A stretch of 64,000 bases of DNA. Origin: Poriferisodalis sp965214215. GTDB taxonomy: Bacteria; Actinomycetota; Acidimicrobiia; Acidimicrobiales; Poriferisodalaceae. Positions 9,723-18,411 of the stretch are shown piece after piece. The notes below the pieces were generated by a model. It was not told where the DNA came from, did no database searches, and worked only from the letters and a program-made list of their open reading frames with translations. Position 1 is the first letter of the stretch, and each line of letters opens with the position of its first letter. The DNA is taken from assembly GCF_965214215.1 (NCBI RefSeq), contig NZ_CBDCBD010000002.1, positions 186,001 to 250,000 of the forward strand, in the 5' to 3' direction. The position numbers and the translations under genes are program-made.

Positions 9723-9760
9723 CAGCGCCTCGCGCCACAGCTTCGCCCTTCGGCTCAGCC
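9723..9760 (-). repeat. Dispersed repeat, copy A (core)
   Basis: Read on the minus strand this matches the core shared with copies at 16807, 22043, 31495 and 34725: GCTGAGCCGAAGGGCGAAG followed by CTGTGGCGCGAG. Only the left half of the repeat is well preserved. It lies 14 bases after the CoA-transferase stop. Confidence 0.7.
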
Positions 9761-9808
9761 CCCTCGGCATCGCCCGCTGTTCGCGGCACTCTGCACACGC
9801 CGGCGTGA

Positions 9809-9838
9809 TTGATCTCCGTCTTTCTGCACGCGTATAAT
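9809..9838 (+). promoter_or_regulatory. Sigma-70-type promoter for the RTX gene
   Basis: A perfect TATAAT at 9833-9838 lies 18 bases downstream of TTGATC at 9809-9814 (four of six matches to TTGACA). A start near 9845 would leave a leader of about 55 bases before the RTX start codon. Such a consensus -10 stands out in this GC-rich sequence and suggests strong housekeeping-sigma transcription. Confidence 0.6.
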
Positions 9839-9900
9839 TTGCATCAACAGTCAGCGATGAGCGCCGCTCGCACCAGGCGGTTGGGTACAGGGGGACCAAC

Positions 9901-10413
9901 ATGGCAGATCAAGTAGGCACCAGCGGAGATGACGTCCTCAAGGGCGAGGAACTCGAGGACGACGACATTCGCGGTCTCCAAGGCGACGACCGAATTTACG
10001 GGTACGAAGGCGACGATGTCCTCCGCGGCGGCGGCGGCGACGATGTCATCGCAGGCGGCGACGGCGACGACACCATCTACGGCGGCCACGGCGACGACTC
10101 GCTCTGGGGCGATGGCACCCGCTCAGACATTGCGATTGCCGGCGCGACCGATTTCGACACGTTCGTGTACAAGCCCGGTCACGGCAACGACACGATCCGA
10201 GACTTCAACGTGAACGAGGACCGACTCGACCTCTCGCATTTCGGCTCGATCTCGGAACTCTCAGACCTGTCGATTCAGCAGCAAGGCCAGCACACCGTGA
10301 TCTCTGCGGACGCTGCGGGCTACGGCTCCATCCAGCTGCTCGGCGTGAACGCTTCAGACCTCGACGCAGGCGATTTCATCTTCCAAGGCGCAACCGACGC
10401 CGACGCCGGCTAG
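9901..10413 (+). CDS. Small RTX calcium-binding repeat protein, probable type I secretion substrate
   Basis: 170 residues, very acidic, ATG preceded by CAGGGGG. Residues about 28-72 are tandem glycine/aspartate nonapeptides of the GGxGxDxUx type (for example GGGGDDVIAG, GGDGDDTIYG, GGHGDDSLWG), which fold as a calcium-binding beta roll. The C-terminal half (DTFVYKPGHGNDTIRDF, DRLDLSHFG) resembles the C-terminal domain of RTX proteins that carries the type I secretion signal. There is no N-terminal signal peptide and no catalytic or adhesin domain. The exporter and adaptor genes directly downstream make export by them the simplest reading. Function outside the cell is unknown. Confidence 0.85.
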   Translation: MADQVGTSGDDVLKGEELEDDDIRGLQGDDRIYGYEGDDVLRGGGGDDVIAGGDGDDTIYGGHGDDSLWGDGTRSDIAIAGATDFDTFVYKPGHGNDTIRDFNVNEDRLDLSHFGSISELSDLSIQQQGQHTVISADAAGYGSIQLLGVNASDLDAGDFIFQGATDADAG

Positions 10414-10499
10414 TCGCACGCAGCGCCCATCAGCCGCAGTCGGCGTGCTGATCGATTCCGGCTGCGCCTTGCGATCTGGCAGGTAGGCACACAACCACG

Positions 10500-12491
10500 G
10501 TGACCGAAGCAAGCGGCAGCTCCCGGGAGATCCAAGCGGTGCTCTCGGAGAGCCGCCGGCTGTTCTACGCCTGCGCGCTATTCAGTGCCTTCGTCAACCT
10601 GTTGATGCTGACCGGGCCGCTGTTCATGCTGCAGGTGTACGACCGCGTGCTGTCCTCGCGCTCAGAAGCCACCCTGCTGACGCTGATCGTGATCGTCGTC
10701 TTCGCCTTCGCGATGATGGGCGTGCTCGACTACGCACGCGGTCGCGTTCTGGCTCGCGCCGGCACCCGACTGCACGCCCGCCTCGACTCGCGCGTCCTGC
10801 GCGCGGTGATCGATCGCTCCACCTCGCCGAGCGCACGCTCGCAACCCGCGACCGGGCCGCAGGACCTCGCCGCAATCCAGCGATTCGCCTCCAGCACGGC
10901 TCCCTTCGCCTTCTTCGACACGCCATGGACGCCTGTCTTCCTCGCCATCTTGTTCCTGTTCCACTGGATGCTCGGGCTGCTGGCGGTGATGTCGGGCTTG
11001 CTGTTGGTCGGTGTCGCACTGTTGGGGCAGTACCGGACAGCGCGTCTGCAAGAAGGGCTCTGGGAGTCGTCCAACCGCTCGGCATTCTTCATCGAGCAGA
11101 TGCGTGCCGGCGGGGAGACGGTGCACGGGCTGGGGATGCAGAACGCGGTCATCGCCCGCGCCGAGCAACTGAACGAGGAGGCGCTGGACACGTCCGTCGT
11201 CGCCTCCGACCGGCTCGGCCTGTTCAGCGTGGCATCCAAGACGCTGCGGCTGTTTCTGCAGTCGCTGATGCTGGGTCTCGGCGCATGGCTGGTGATTCGC
11301 AACGAGATCACTGCCGGGCTGATGATCGCTGCCTCGATCCTGCTCGGGCGGGCGCTGGCACCGATCGATCAGGCAATCGGCCAGTGGCCGCTGCTGCTGC
11401 GCACCCTGTCCGCGTATCGTTCGCTCTCCTCGCTGCTGGAAGAAAACCCGGCGGCGGGGCCGCGCACGAAGCTGCCCGAGCCGCGGGCACTGTTGGAGGC
11501 GCAGCAGGTCGTGATTGCACCGCCCGATGCTCGCTATGCAACGGTGCGCGGCGCATCGCTGCGTCTCGAACCCGGCCAAGCAATCGGCATCGCGGGACCC
11601 TCAGCGTCGGGCAAGACCACGCTTGCGCGTGCCCTGGCGGGCGTATGGCCGTCGGTGGGCGGATCGATTCGCCTCGACGGCGCCGAACTCGAGCAGTACG
11701 GCGACGATTTGGGTCGCCACATCGGCTATCTGCCGCAGGAGGTCGTGCTGTTCGACGGCACGGTGGCCGAGAACATCGCCCGGCTCTCGTCTGACGCGAC
11801 CGATGACCAGATCGTCGATGCCGCCAAGCGAACCGGTGCTCATGAAATGATCCTCGAGCTTCCCGACGGGTACGACTTCCGCGTCTCGGCCGGGGGCGCT
11901 GCACTCTCGGGTGGCCAGCGACAGCGCATTGCGCTGGCCCGAGCGTTCTTCGGCGCGCCGGTGCTCGTGGTGATGGACGAACCCGACTCCAATCTCGACG
12001 CTGAGGGCACCATGGCGCTGTCGCGGGCAGTCGAGGAGCACAAGCGGCGCGGCGGTGCGGCGATCATCGTCGCCCACCGGCACGGCGCATTCGCGCAATG
12101 CGACACCGTCTACCTGATGGAGAACGGCCGACCGGTGCCGGCGAGCCAGCACGGTGGCTCGCGCCCTGTCCGGTCGCTGCGCAGCACCGATTCGAGCGAC
12201 GCGACGGCGAGTCCATCGCCGGATCGGGCCAACACGGCACTTCCGCCTGCTGCCTCCGCGAGCGCTTCGGGGACTGTTGCCTCCGTCGAGCCGGCCGAAG
12301 CCGCTGAAGCGGGCGCGAATGGCGGTGAAGCTCCGGATTCGAGTCTGACGCAGCGGCGCATCGACGCGGCCGTCGCGCGGCTCAAGCGCCGCAGCGGACC
12401 CGTCGATGCCGCCGGCGATGACATCGCCGCTGCGCCGGTCACGGTGACGGCGCCGCACGACAACGATCACGTACAGAACGACGGCCCGTGA
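10500..12491 (+). CDS. Type I secretion ABC transporter (permease plus ATPase, PrtD-like)
   Basis: 663 residues from a GTG. Residues about 20-330 form the membrane domain, with hydrophobic segments near 24-45, 60-80, 150-190 and 260-300; there is no N-terminal C39 peptidase domain, as in PrtD/AprD exporters. The nucleotide-binding domain has Walker A GPSASGKTT (about 364-372), signature LSGGQRQR (about 470), Walker B VLVVMDEPDSNLD and the H-loop histidine in AHRHGAF. Residues from about 550 are an Ala/Ser/Pro-rich extension ending in a charged RRIDAAVARLKRR stretch, which is unusual. It overlaps the HlyD gene by four bases (GTGA), so translation is probably coupled. Confidence 0.92.
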   Translation: MTEASGSSREIQAVLSESRRLFYACALFSAFVNLLMLTGPLFMLQVYDRVLSSRSEATLLTLIVIVVFAFAMMGVLDYARGRVLARAGTRLHARLDSRVLRAVIDRSTSPSARSQPATGPQDLAAIQRFASSTAPFAFFDTPWTPVFLAILFLFHWMLGLLAVMSGLLLVGVALLGQYRTARLQEGLWESSNRSAFFIEQMRAGGETVHGLGMQNAVIARAEQLNEEALDTSVVASDRLGLFSVASKTLRLFLQSLMLGLGAWLVIRNEITAGLMIAASILLGRALAPIDQAIGQWPLLLRTLSAYRSLSSLLEENPAAGPRTKLPEPRALLEAQQVVIAPPDARYATVRGASLRLEPGQAIGIAGPSASGKTTLARALAGVWPSVGGSIRLDGAELEQYGDDLGRHIGYLPQEVVLFDGTVAENIARLSSDATDDQIVDAAKRTGAHEMILELPDGYDFRVSAGGAALSGGQRQRIALARAFFGAPVLVVMDEPDSNLDAEGTMALSRAVEEHKRRGGAAIIVAHRHGAFAQCDTVYLMENGRPVPASQHGGSRPVRSLRSTDSSDATASPSPDRANTALPPAASASASGTVASVEPAEAAEAGANGGEAPDSSLTQRRIDAAVARLKRRSGPVDAAGDDIAAAPVTVTAPHDNDHVQNDGP

Positions 12492-13669
12492 ACACTCAGG
12501 AACAGCAGGTCAGTCGATACTCCGCTCGGCCGGCGGTCTTGCTGGGACTCACGAGCATCGTTGTGCTGGTCGGCGGCTTTTTCGTGTGGGGCATGACGTC
12601 GGAGATAGCGGGCGCGGTCGTCGCCAGCGGCGAGGTGACCATCTCGGCCGGCAATCGGCCGATCGAACACCTCGACGGCGGCGCGGTGGCCGAGGTGTAC
12701 GTGCGAAACGGCGACCGCGTCTCGGGCGGCGATCCGCTGCTGCGCTTCGCCGAGGCTTCGCTGCAAGACGACTTGGCCACTCTCGAACTGAGCCATACGG
12801 CGCTGATCGCCCAGCGCAATCGTCTCGAAGCCGAACAGGGCGGCTCGGACACCATCGAATGGGACGAGTCGCTGGAGCTGGCCGCGGCCGACATAGCCGT
12901 CGAGGCGCTCGTGACCGACAGCCAAGCTCTCTTCGACCGGCGCTTGGCGAACCACCGCGGCCAGATCGCCATCTTGGAGTCGCGCATTGCCCAAGCAGAG
13001 GCTGAGGCAGCCCAGATGGCGGCCGGCGAGGCTCTCGAAGCCAAGAATCTCATCGCGCAGATGCAGGCGCAGATCTTGCAGATCGAGGCGGCCCGAAGTT
13101 CCGAGGCGGAAGCGCTGCTGCTCGCGGCCCTGCCCGAAGAACACGACCTCAGGGCGCGGATCCGTAACCTCGCCGCCCGCATCGACCGGACCACGCTGTA
13201 TGCCCCCACCGACGGCACAGTCTTTGATCTGGCTGTCTCGGGCCCAGGCGAGGTGGTCTTCCAAGGCGAGCCGCTGTTGCAGATCGTTCCCGACAACTCC
13301 GCGCTGGTCGTGCGGACGCGGATCAGCCCTCGCAACATCGACCAAGTCCACCTTGGGCAGGAAGCCATCATCCGCTTCACGGCCTTTCCGTACCGATCGT
13401 CGCCCGAACGCACGGGGCGAGTCGTACAGGTCTCGGCAGACGCCTTCACCGACCCGAGCGTCGGCGAATCGTGGTACGAGGCCGAGCTGTCCATCGAGCC
13501 GCCGCCGCACGCCGATGCCGCTGATGCCGACCCTGACTATGACAATGCACTGGTGCTCGTACCCGGAATGCCCGCCGAGGTCCAGATACGCACCGACTCG
13601 CGCACGGTCATCAGCTACCTGTTCAAGCCGGTCACCGACTTCTTCAATCGCTCGCTCCGCGAAGACTGA
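12488..13669 (+). CDS. HlyD-family membrane fusion protein of type I secretion
   Basis: 393 residues from a GTG overlapping the ABC transporter stop. One membrane segment (about residues 13-38, VLLGLTSIVVLVGGFFVWG) anchors a long outside part: lipoyl half-motif (IEHLDGGAVAEVYVRNGD), a coiled-coil hairpin (about 90-215), the second lipoyl half (TLYAPTDGTVFDL) and a beta-barrel domain (FTAFPYRSSPERTGRVVQ). This is the layout of AprE/PrtE adaptors, which connect the ABC exporter to an outer-membrane TolC-type channel. No TolC-like gene is in the window. Confidence 0.92.
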   Translation: MNTQEQQVSRYSARPAVLLGLTSIVVLVGGFFVWGMTSEIAGAVVASGEVTISAGNRPIEHLDGGAVAEVYVRNGDRVSGGDPLLRFAEASLQDDLATLELSHTALIAQRNRLEAEQGGSDTIEWDESLELAAADIAVEALVTDSQALFDRRLANHRGQIAILESRIAQAEAEAAQMAAGEALEAKNLIAQMQAQILQIEAARSSEAEALLLAALPEEHDLRARIRNLAARIDRTTLYAPTDGTVFDLAVSGPGEVVFQGEPLLQIVPDNSALVVRTRISPRNIDQVHLGQEAIIRFTAFPYRSSPERTGRVVQVSADAFTDPSVGESWYEAELSIEPPPHADAADADPDYDNALVLVPGMPAEVQIRTDSRTVISYLFKPVTDFFNRSLRED

Positions 13670-13681
13670 GGCGAGCAAACC

Positions 13682-14347
13682 ATGTCATCTCCGTCGAGTT
13701 CAGGCAGCGAGAACGCCCCAGATGCCGCCGAGCAGAGCGGTGAGGCACCGGCCTGTACACCAGTCGGCCCAGATCACCCAGTCGACCCAGAAGGCCCAGA
13801 AAGCCCAGAAAGCCCAGAAAGCCCAGAGCATGAACCCGACGACGACCAGACTGAGCAGCTTGCCCATCCGCACAGCAAGTTGGAGCTGTCGCTCGTCAAC
13901 GACCTGCGCGAACTCGCGCGTGTCGCCGCAGCTATCGACACGTTCTGTTCCGACCACGGGCTCGGCACGCAACTCAGCTACGCGATCGACCTGGCCGTAG
14001 ACGAAATTCTCAGCTACAGCATTTCCAATGCCTACGACAACGACGAAGTGCGTCCCGTCGAGCTGGCGATCTACTTAGATGCCGATGAAGTGGTGCTGCT
14101 GATCGTCAGCGACGGCGCCGATCTGCCCATGCGTCGGCCTGACAGCGGCGAGGGGGCAATCCTCGGCGGGGAGCAACTGGGCGAGCTAGGGCTGTTCTTG
14201 GTCCACCAGGTGATGGACACCGTGACAAGCGAGCGACAGCAGGGCTGCAACGTCATCGTGATGACCAAGCGTCTGCCGACCGAGTCCGACGAGTCCGACG
14301 AATCCGACCAGACCGAACCAGCCGAAGACCCCCAAGCCAACAGCTGA
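13682..14347 (+). CDS. RsbW-like HATPase (anti-sigma/serine kinase fold), degenerate
   Basis: 221 residues, 12 bases after the HlyD gene. Residues about 60-195 align by eye with the RsbW/SpoIIAB ATPase fold: the alpha helix IDLAVDEILSYSISNAYDND stands for the N-box, VSDGAD for the G1 box and GELGLFLVHQVMDTV for the glycine-rich lid. The Asn that binds Mg-ATP in the N-box (ExxxN) reads Tyr here (EILSY) and the NAxxHAY pattern reads YSISNAY, so kinase activity is doubtful. The ends are low-complexity: a 9-bp DNA repeat gives PESPESPESPE near residues 36-48, and ESDESDESDQ lies near the C-terminus. Its place as fourth gene suggests a regulatory link to the secretion cassette. Confidence 0.6.
   Translation: MSSPSSSGSENAPDAAEQSGEAPACTPVGPDHPVDPEGPESPESPESPEHEPDDDQTEQLAHPHSKLELSLVNDLRELARVAAAIDTFCSDHGLGTQLSYAIDLAVDEILSYSISNAYDNDEVRPVELAIYLDADEVVLLIVSDGADLPMRRPDSGEGAILGGEQLGELGLFLVHQVMDTVTSERQQGCNVIVMTKRLPTESDESDESDQTEPAEDPQANS
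13786..13830 (+). repeat. In-frame 9-bp tandem repeat in the RsbW-like gene
   Basis: Five units of CCCAGAAAG, the first and last degenerate, encode Pro-Glu-Ser repeats in the N-terminal tail. The period is a multiple of three, so copy changes would not shift the frame. Confidence 0.85.
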
Positions 14348-14360
14348 GGCCGCTGTCACC

Positions 14361-15245
14361 TCAAAGGCGGGCGAGAGCTTCCTGGACTGCGGTGGCGACG
14401 AGGCGGCCGTTCTGCCAGAAACGGGCTTCGGCGGTGCCGCGGTTGCTGGCTGCCGCCAGGGGGCGCTGTTCGCAATAGACCCACTCGTCGGCCCGCACTG
14501 GCTCATGGAACCACATGGCGTGATCCAAGCTGACGACTTGGACCTCGCTGTCCAGCCAAGTGACCCCATAGGGCACGATCACGTTGTCGGCGAGACAGTC
14601 GTCGCTCATGTAGGCGATGATCGCCTCGTGGATCGCCGGATCGTCCGGCAATCGGCGCGGCGCCCGGAACCAGTAGTCGATGCCGCCGCGGGGCGACGGC
14701 CCTGTGGGCGCCCACGGCGCATAGGCCACCCGGTATTCCACGGGACGTGTCATGTACGACCACTGCTCGCCGAAGATCGGGCCGACCTGCGCGATGCACT
14801 CCTGATAGGTGGGCAGAGACTCGGGCGCGGGCACGTCGGGAGACATCGGGGTCGCCATGTCGACCTTGCCCGTCTCGGGGACATGAAAGGTCGCCGTGAG
14901 CTCGAAGATCAGGCGTTCGGACTGGAACGCCTGGGATCGGCGTGTGCAAAACGCACGCCCATCGCGCACACGATCCACCCGGTAGTCGACTTCCGCCAGT
15001 CCGTCACCGCCTCGCAGGAACACGGCATGCACCGAGTTCATCAGCCGACCCTCGTCCACCGTCCGCTGCGCCGCGACCACCGCCTGCGCCAGCACATGCC
15101 CGCCGTACAGGCCGAATTCGTCAAACCCGGAGCCCTTGCCCCGGAACGTGTCCGAGCCGTTGTCGTTCTGCTGCAGGTCCAGCAGGTCCAGCAGGTCCAG
15201 CAATTCGTCTAGGGCCTCATCTACGGCCGCTTCAGTGTCACTCAC
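14361..15245 (-). CDS. Acyl-CoA thioesterase II (TesB-like double hotdog)
   Basis: 294 residues from a GTG. Two hotdog halves are visible: the first around GGHVLAQAVVAAQRTV, with an FLRGGDG segment, the second ending in VVSLDHAMWFHEPV and WQNGRLVATAVQEA. The aspartate of SLDHAMWFH and the glutamine of VQEA match the catalytic D and Q of TesB as I remember them. It hydrolyses acyl-CoA to free acid and CoA. The N-terminus carries a LLDLLDLLDL stretch produced by a 9-bp tandem DNA repeat. Confidence 0.88.
   Translation of the reverse strand: MSDTEAAVDEALDELLDLLDLLDLQQNDNGSDTFRGKGSGFDEFGLYGGHVLAQAVVAAQRTVDEGRLMNSVHAVFLRGGDGLAEVDYRVDRVRDGRAFCTRRSQAFQSERLIFELTATFHVPETGKVDMATPMSPDVPAPESLPTYQECIAQVGPIFGEQWSYMTRPVEYRVAYAPWAPTGPSPRGGIDYWFRAPRRLPDDPAIHEAIIAYMSDDCLADNVIVPYGVTWLDSEVQVVSLDHAMWFHEPVRADEWVYCEQRPLAAASNRGTAEARFWQNGRLVATAVQEALARL
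15174..15209. repeat. In-frame 9-bp tandem repeat in the thioesterase gene
   Basis: Four exact units of CAGGTCCAG (plus strand) encode repeated Leu-Leu-Asp on the minus strand near the N-terminus of the TesB-like protein. Confidence 0.9.
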
Positions 15246-15324
15246 GGCCTAGTTCTCTAGCAGACCGCTCGACCCGCAGGCCCGACAATCGAGCTGAGGG
15301 CTCAGCTATCGATGCCCGGAGCGG

Positions 15325-16797
15325 CTACTCGTACCCGGGCGGGGAGGCGAATCCGCCGAGGGTGCGCTCGATGAGGGCCGCGTAGCGGATGCCGCGCCGG
15401 TCCCCCAGATGCGGGGCCACGATCTGGATGCCCACGGGCAGGTCCAGTCCGTCGGCAGTCAGCCCGACCGGAGCGACGGTTCCAGGGAGATACACGCTGC
15501 AGCTCCAGCCGGCCCAGAACAGCTGGTCGACGCCCAACTCTTGGTGGCCGTCGATGTCGATGGTGCGGGTCGGCCGGGTGCCCGTGTGGTCGTGAACGAA
15601 CGCCGCCGATGCGGCGATCGGGCACAGCAGCAGGTCATAGTCGTCGAAGTACCGGGCCCACGCCTGCCGGTAGCCCTCGCGCTTGTTGTGGTGGGCGAAC
15701 CACTCACGGTGGCTCATCGTCATCGCGTAGTCGACCAGCGACTGGTAGTCGCCCTCGCCGTCGTGGTACCGATGGGCGCGCGACTGTGCGTCGTTCCACA
15801 TTGCGTCGTCGGCCAGCGCTCCGGTGGCGGCGCGCAGCAGCATCAGATAGTTCTCGTGAAACTCGTGCTGGTCGATGTCGGGTGTGGCTTCGCTGATATC
15901 GGCGCCAGCGGCTGCCAACGCGTCCACCGCCCGCTGCAAGGTGTCGATCATCGCCGTCGAATTCCGGATGACCGGCGTGTCCAGCATGACGCCCACCCGG
16001 AACGCACCCAGCGTGTCGCGAGGTTCGGACCCCAGCGCCACGCGGCAGCCAGGCGCATCGAAGCCGGATGGCCCGGCAAGCAGATCGAGCGCCAGATCCA
16101 GATCGGCAGCGCTGCGTGCCAGCGGGCCGCACACCGCGATGTCGCTTCCGACCAGAGCGCCGGGCACTGCGTGACCCCCGTCGGGCACTAATCCGAACGT
16201 CGGCTTGTGGCCGAATACGCCGCAATAGTGGGCCGGGTTGCGAATGGAGGCACCGATGTCGGAGCCCAGCTCCAGCGACGCCATGCCAGTGGCCAGCGCC
16301 GCCGCCGAACCGCCGGAGGAACCGCCCGGCGTGCGAGTCAGATCCCACGGGTTGTTGGTGCAGCCGTAGATGTCGTTGAAGCTCTGCCAGTCGCCCAGCA
16401 TCAGCGGCACGTTGGACTTGCCCCAGATGACCGCGCCGGCATCCAGATACCGCGTCACCGTGACAGCGTCGGCTTCGGCCACGTTGTCGGCCCACGCCGG
16501 ATTGCCCCACGTCGAGGGGGTGCCTGTCCAGTCGAAGGCTTCCTTGATGGTCATCGGCACGCCATGCAGCGGCCCCCAGCACTCCCCCGCTGCGAGCGCT
16601 GCGTCAGCCGCTGCAGCGCGCTCACGCGCCTCGTCGATCCGAGTCACGATCACCGCGTTCACCGCAGGGTTGAAGCGCTCGTAGCGGTCGAGCGCGCCTT
16701 CGAGAGCTTCGACCGCCGACACCTTGCCCTGACGGATCAACGAGGCCAGCTCGGTGGCTGGAATCAGGTTCGGATCTGTGTTCGTGGCGCCTGTCAT
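15325..16797 (-). CDS. Amidase signature family hydrolase
   Basis: 490 residues beginning MTGATNTDPN. I reject an upstream extension to 16905 because it would translate a dispersed repeat. The triad is Lys85 in PMTIKEAF, the cis-serine in TPGGSSGG (about residue 161) and the nucleophile in GSDIGASIR (about 184). It resembles the amidase at 7060 in length and motif spacing (for example QSFND/SYNEVYG and the late WMGLTG/FWAGW region), so the two are probably paralogues. It is downstream of two aminotransferase genes on the same strand, suggesting breakdown of a nitrogen-containing compound. Confidence 0.9.
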   Translation of the reverse strand: MTGATNTDPNLIPATELASLIRQGKVSAVEALEGALDRYERFNPAVNAVIVTRIDEARERAAAADAALAAGECWGPLHGVPMTIKEAFDWTGTPSTWGNPAWADNVAEADAVTVTRYLDAGAVIWGKSNVPLMLGDWQSFNDIYGCTNNPWDLTRTPGGSSGGSAAALATGMASLELGSDIGASIRNPAHYCGVFGHKPTFGLVPDGGHAVPGALVGSDIAVCGPLARSAADLDLALDLLAGPSGFDAPGCRVALGSEPRDTLGAFRVGVMLDTPVIRNSTAMIDTLQRAVDALAAAGADISEATPDIDQHEFHENYLMLLRAATGALADDAMWNDAQSRAHRYHDGEGDYQSLVDYAMTMSHREWFAHHNKREGYRQAWARYFDDYDLLLCPIAASAAFVHDHTGTRPTRTIDIDGHQELGVDQLFWAGWSCSVYLPGTVAPVGLTADGLDLPVGIQIVAPHLGDRRGIRYAALIERTLGGFASPPGYE

Positions 16798-16806
16798 CGC
16801 GCCGAG

Positions 16807-16880
16807 ACTAGAGGCGAAGCCGTGACCCGAGCGGCCCGTGAGCGCAGCGAACAAGAGCGGGAAGCAAGTGGCTTCGCCGC
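16807..16880 (+). repeat. Dispersed repeat, copy B
   Basis: Contains GGCGAAGCCGTGACCCGAGC, then GGCCCGTGAGCGCAGCGAAC and AAGAGCGGGA. It fills about half of the space between the amidase start and the stop of the upstream aminotransferase gene. Confidence 0.8.
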
Positions 16881-16951
16881 GCAACGGTGACTTCCACTGG
16901 CACACGCTCGAGGTGCAGATGGCGGCTGCATCAATGGTCGTGCGCCGAGGT

Positions 16952-18286
16952 TCAGCTGGACCAGGCGGCGTCGGCGGCTCGGAGCAGATGAGCGATGTCG
17001 TCGTCGGTCATGGCCAAGCTGAGACAGCCGAGGCCCCCGCCCGACAGATACACACCGCCCGCCTGGATGGCGTGCTCGAACTGCTCGAGCTCTGCGGCTT
17101 CGTCACTGCTGAGGTGGGCATCGCGGTAGTTGCGGATGCGCCTGGTGTGGGGATGAACCTTGAAGAGGCTTCCGCGGCCGGTGACCTGCCAATCCACGCC
17201 TGCCTGGGAGATTGCTGTACGCAAACCGCTGCGCACGGTCTCGCCCATGTCGTCCAAGCGAGCGAACGCTGCGTGATCGAGCTGGTTCATAGTGGCGAGT
17301 CCGGCTGCCATGGTGACTGGGTTTGCCGTGAACGTCCCACCGGAGGGCACCTTGGCGCGCGTGCCGCCCGCCCGAGCAAAGGTGGACATCGGCCCCTTGC
17401 GCCCCGCAACACCGCCGACAGGAAAGCCGCCGCCGATGATCTTGGCCACAGCGGTGATGTCGGGGTCTATGCCCAGCAGGGTCTGCGCTCCGCTGTAGCC
17501 CAGCCGGAACGAGATCACCTCGTCGAGCACCAGCAACGCCCCTACCTCGCGGGTCGCCTCGCGCACCGCCGCAATGAACTCGGGCTCGATCGTCGGCAAT
17601 CCGACCTGGCTCGGCATCACATCGAGCAGCACCGCAGCCAGCCGGTCACCGTGACGCTGGATCGCCGCGCGGGCACCCTCGGCGTCGTTGAAGTGGATGA
17701 TGCCGACCTCTTCGATCACCGAGTTCGGCGTGCCCGATGCGTACGGCACCGTGGCCGGCGCCGCGGCATCGCCCCAGTTGGTGGGATCCGACGCCAAGCT
17801 GGCTTCGGCGTGGTCGTAGGTGCCGTGATAGGCGCCCTCCACCTTGATGACATTCGGCCGACCGGTGAATGCCCGTGCAGCCTTGAGCGCACCCATCACT
17901 GCTTCGGTGCCGGAGTTGCAAAACCTGATGAGCTCGAAGCTCTCGACCCGATCGCACAGCAGAGAGGCCAACTCGATCTCGATATCGCACGCCAGTGCGA
18001 ACGCCGTGCCCCTCGCCATCTGGGCGCTCACTGCCTCGACGATGGCGGGGTTGGCGTGCCCCATGATGAGCGAAGTGAAGTTGTTGTTGCAGTCGAGATA
18101 GCGGTTGCCGTCCACGTCGGTCACCCAAGCGCCCTCGCCGTGATCCACATAGATCGGGTTCGGCCGCCGCAGCAGCGTGGCTCGGGAGACGCCGTCGGGA
18201 ATCCACTGCTGTGCCCGGGCATACAGCGCAGCGGACTGTGCCTCTGAGCGCTGGCTATTGGTGGGTGAACCGGTCGAGGGAGCCAT
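16952..18286 (-). CDS. Class III aminotransferase, glutamate-1-semialdehyde aminomutase-like (paralogue 1)
   Basis: 444 residues, ATG start. It has the substrate-entry motif AWVTDVDGNRYLDCNNNF, the cofactor-binding FCNSGTEAVMGALKAARAFT, LLVLDEVISFR and the PLP lysine in AKIIGGGFPVGG (about residue 281). The fold I type III family includes HemL and many omega-aminotransferases. Because a near-identical neighbour exists and no heme genes are nearby, a catabolic or secondary role is more likely than tetrapyrrole synthesis. It lies between the amidase and paralogue 2, all on the minus strand. Confidence 0.88.
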   Translation of the reverse strand: MAPSTGSPTNSQRSEAQSAALYARAQQWIPDGVSRATLLRRPNPIYVDHGEGAWVTDVDGNRYLDCNNNFTSLIMGHANPAIVEAVSAQMARGTAFALACDIEIELASLLCDRVESFELIRFCNSGTEAVMGALKAARAFTGRPNVIKVEGAYHGTYDHAEASLASDPTNWGDAAAPATVPYASGTPNSVIEEVGIIHFNDAEGARAAIQRHGDRLAAVLLDVMPSQVGLPTIEPEFIAAVREATREVGALLVLDEVISFRLGYSGAQTLLGIDPDITAVAKIIGGGFPVGGVAGRKGPMSTFARAGGTRAKVPSGGTFTANPVTMAAGLATMNQLDHAAFARLDDMGETVRSGLRTAISQAGVDWQVTGRGSLFKVHPHTRRIRNYRDAHLSSDEAAELEQFEHAIQAGGVYLSGGGLGCLSLAMTDDDIAHLLRAADAAWSS

Positions 18287-18411
18287 CGGCTCAGTGTCGC
18301 AGAGCCACCGCGTTGGCTGCTTGACCGTCGAGGCTCCTAGACCGCACCGGCCCCCCGCCGGTAAGCCTCCAGCACGAGCCCACGGAAATGGCGCACGCCG
18401 TGTTCGGACTC

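Noticed and set aside
9208..9798. Minus-strand open frame beginning upstream of dispersed repeat copy A
   Set aside because: Most of it is antisense to the CoA-transferase gene; the only repeat-like part reflects the dispersed DNA repeat.
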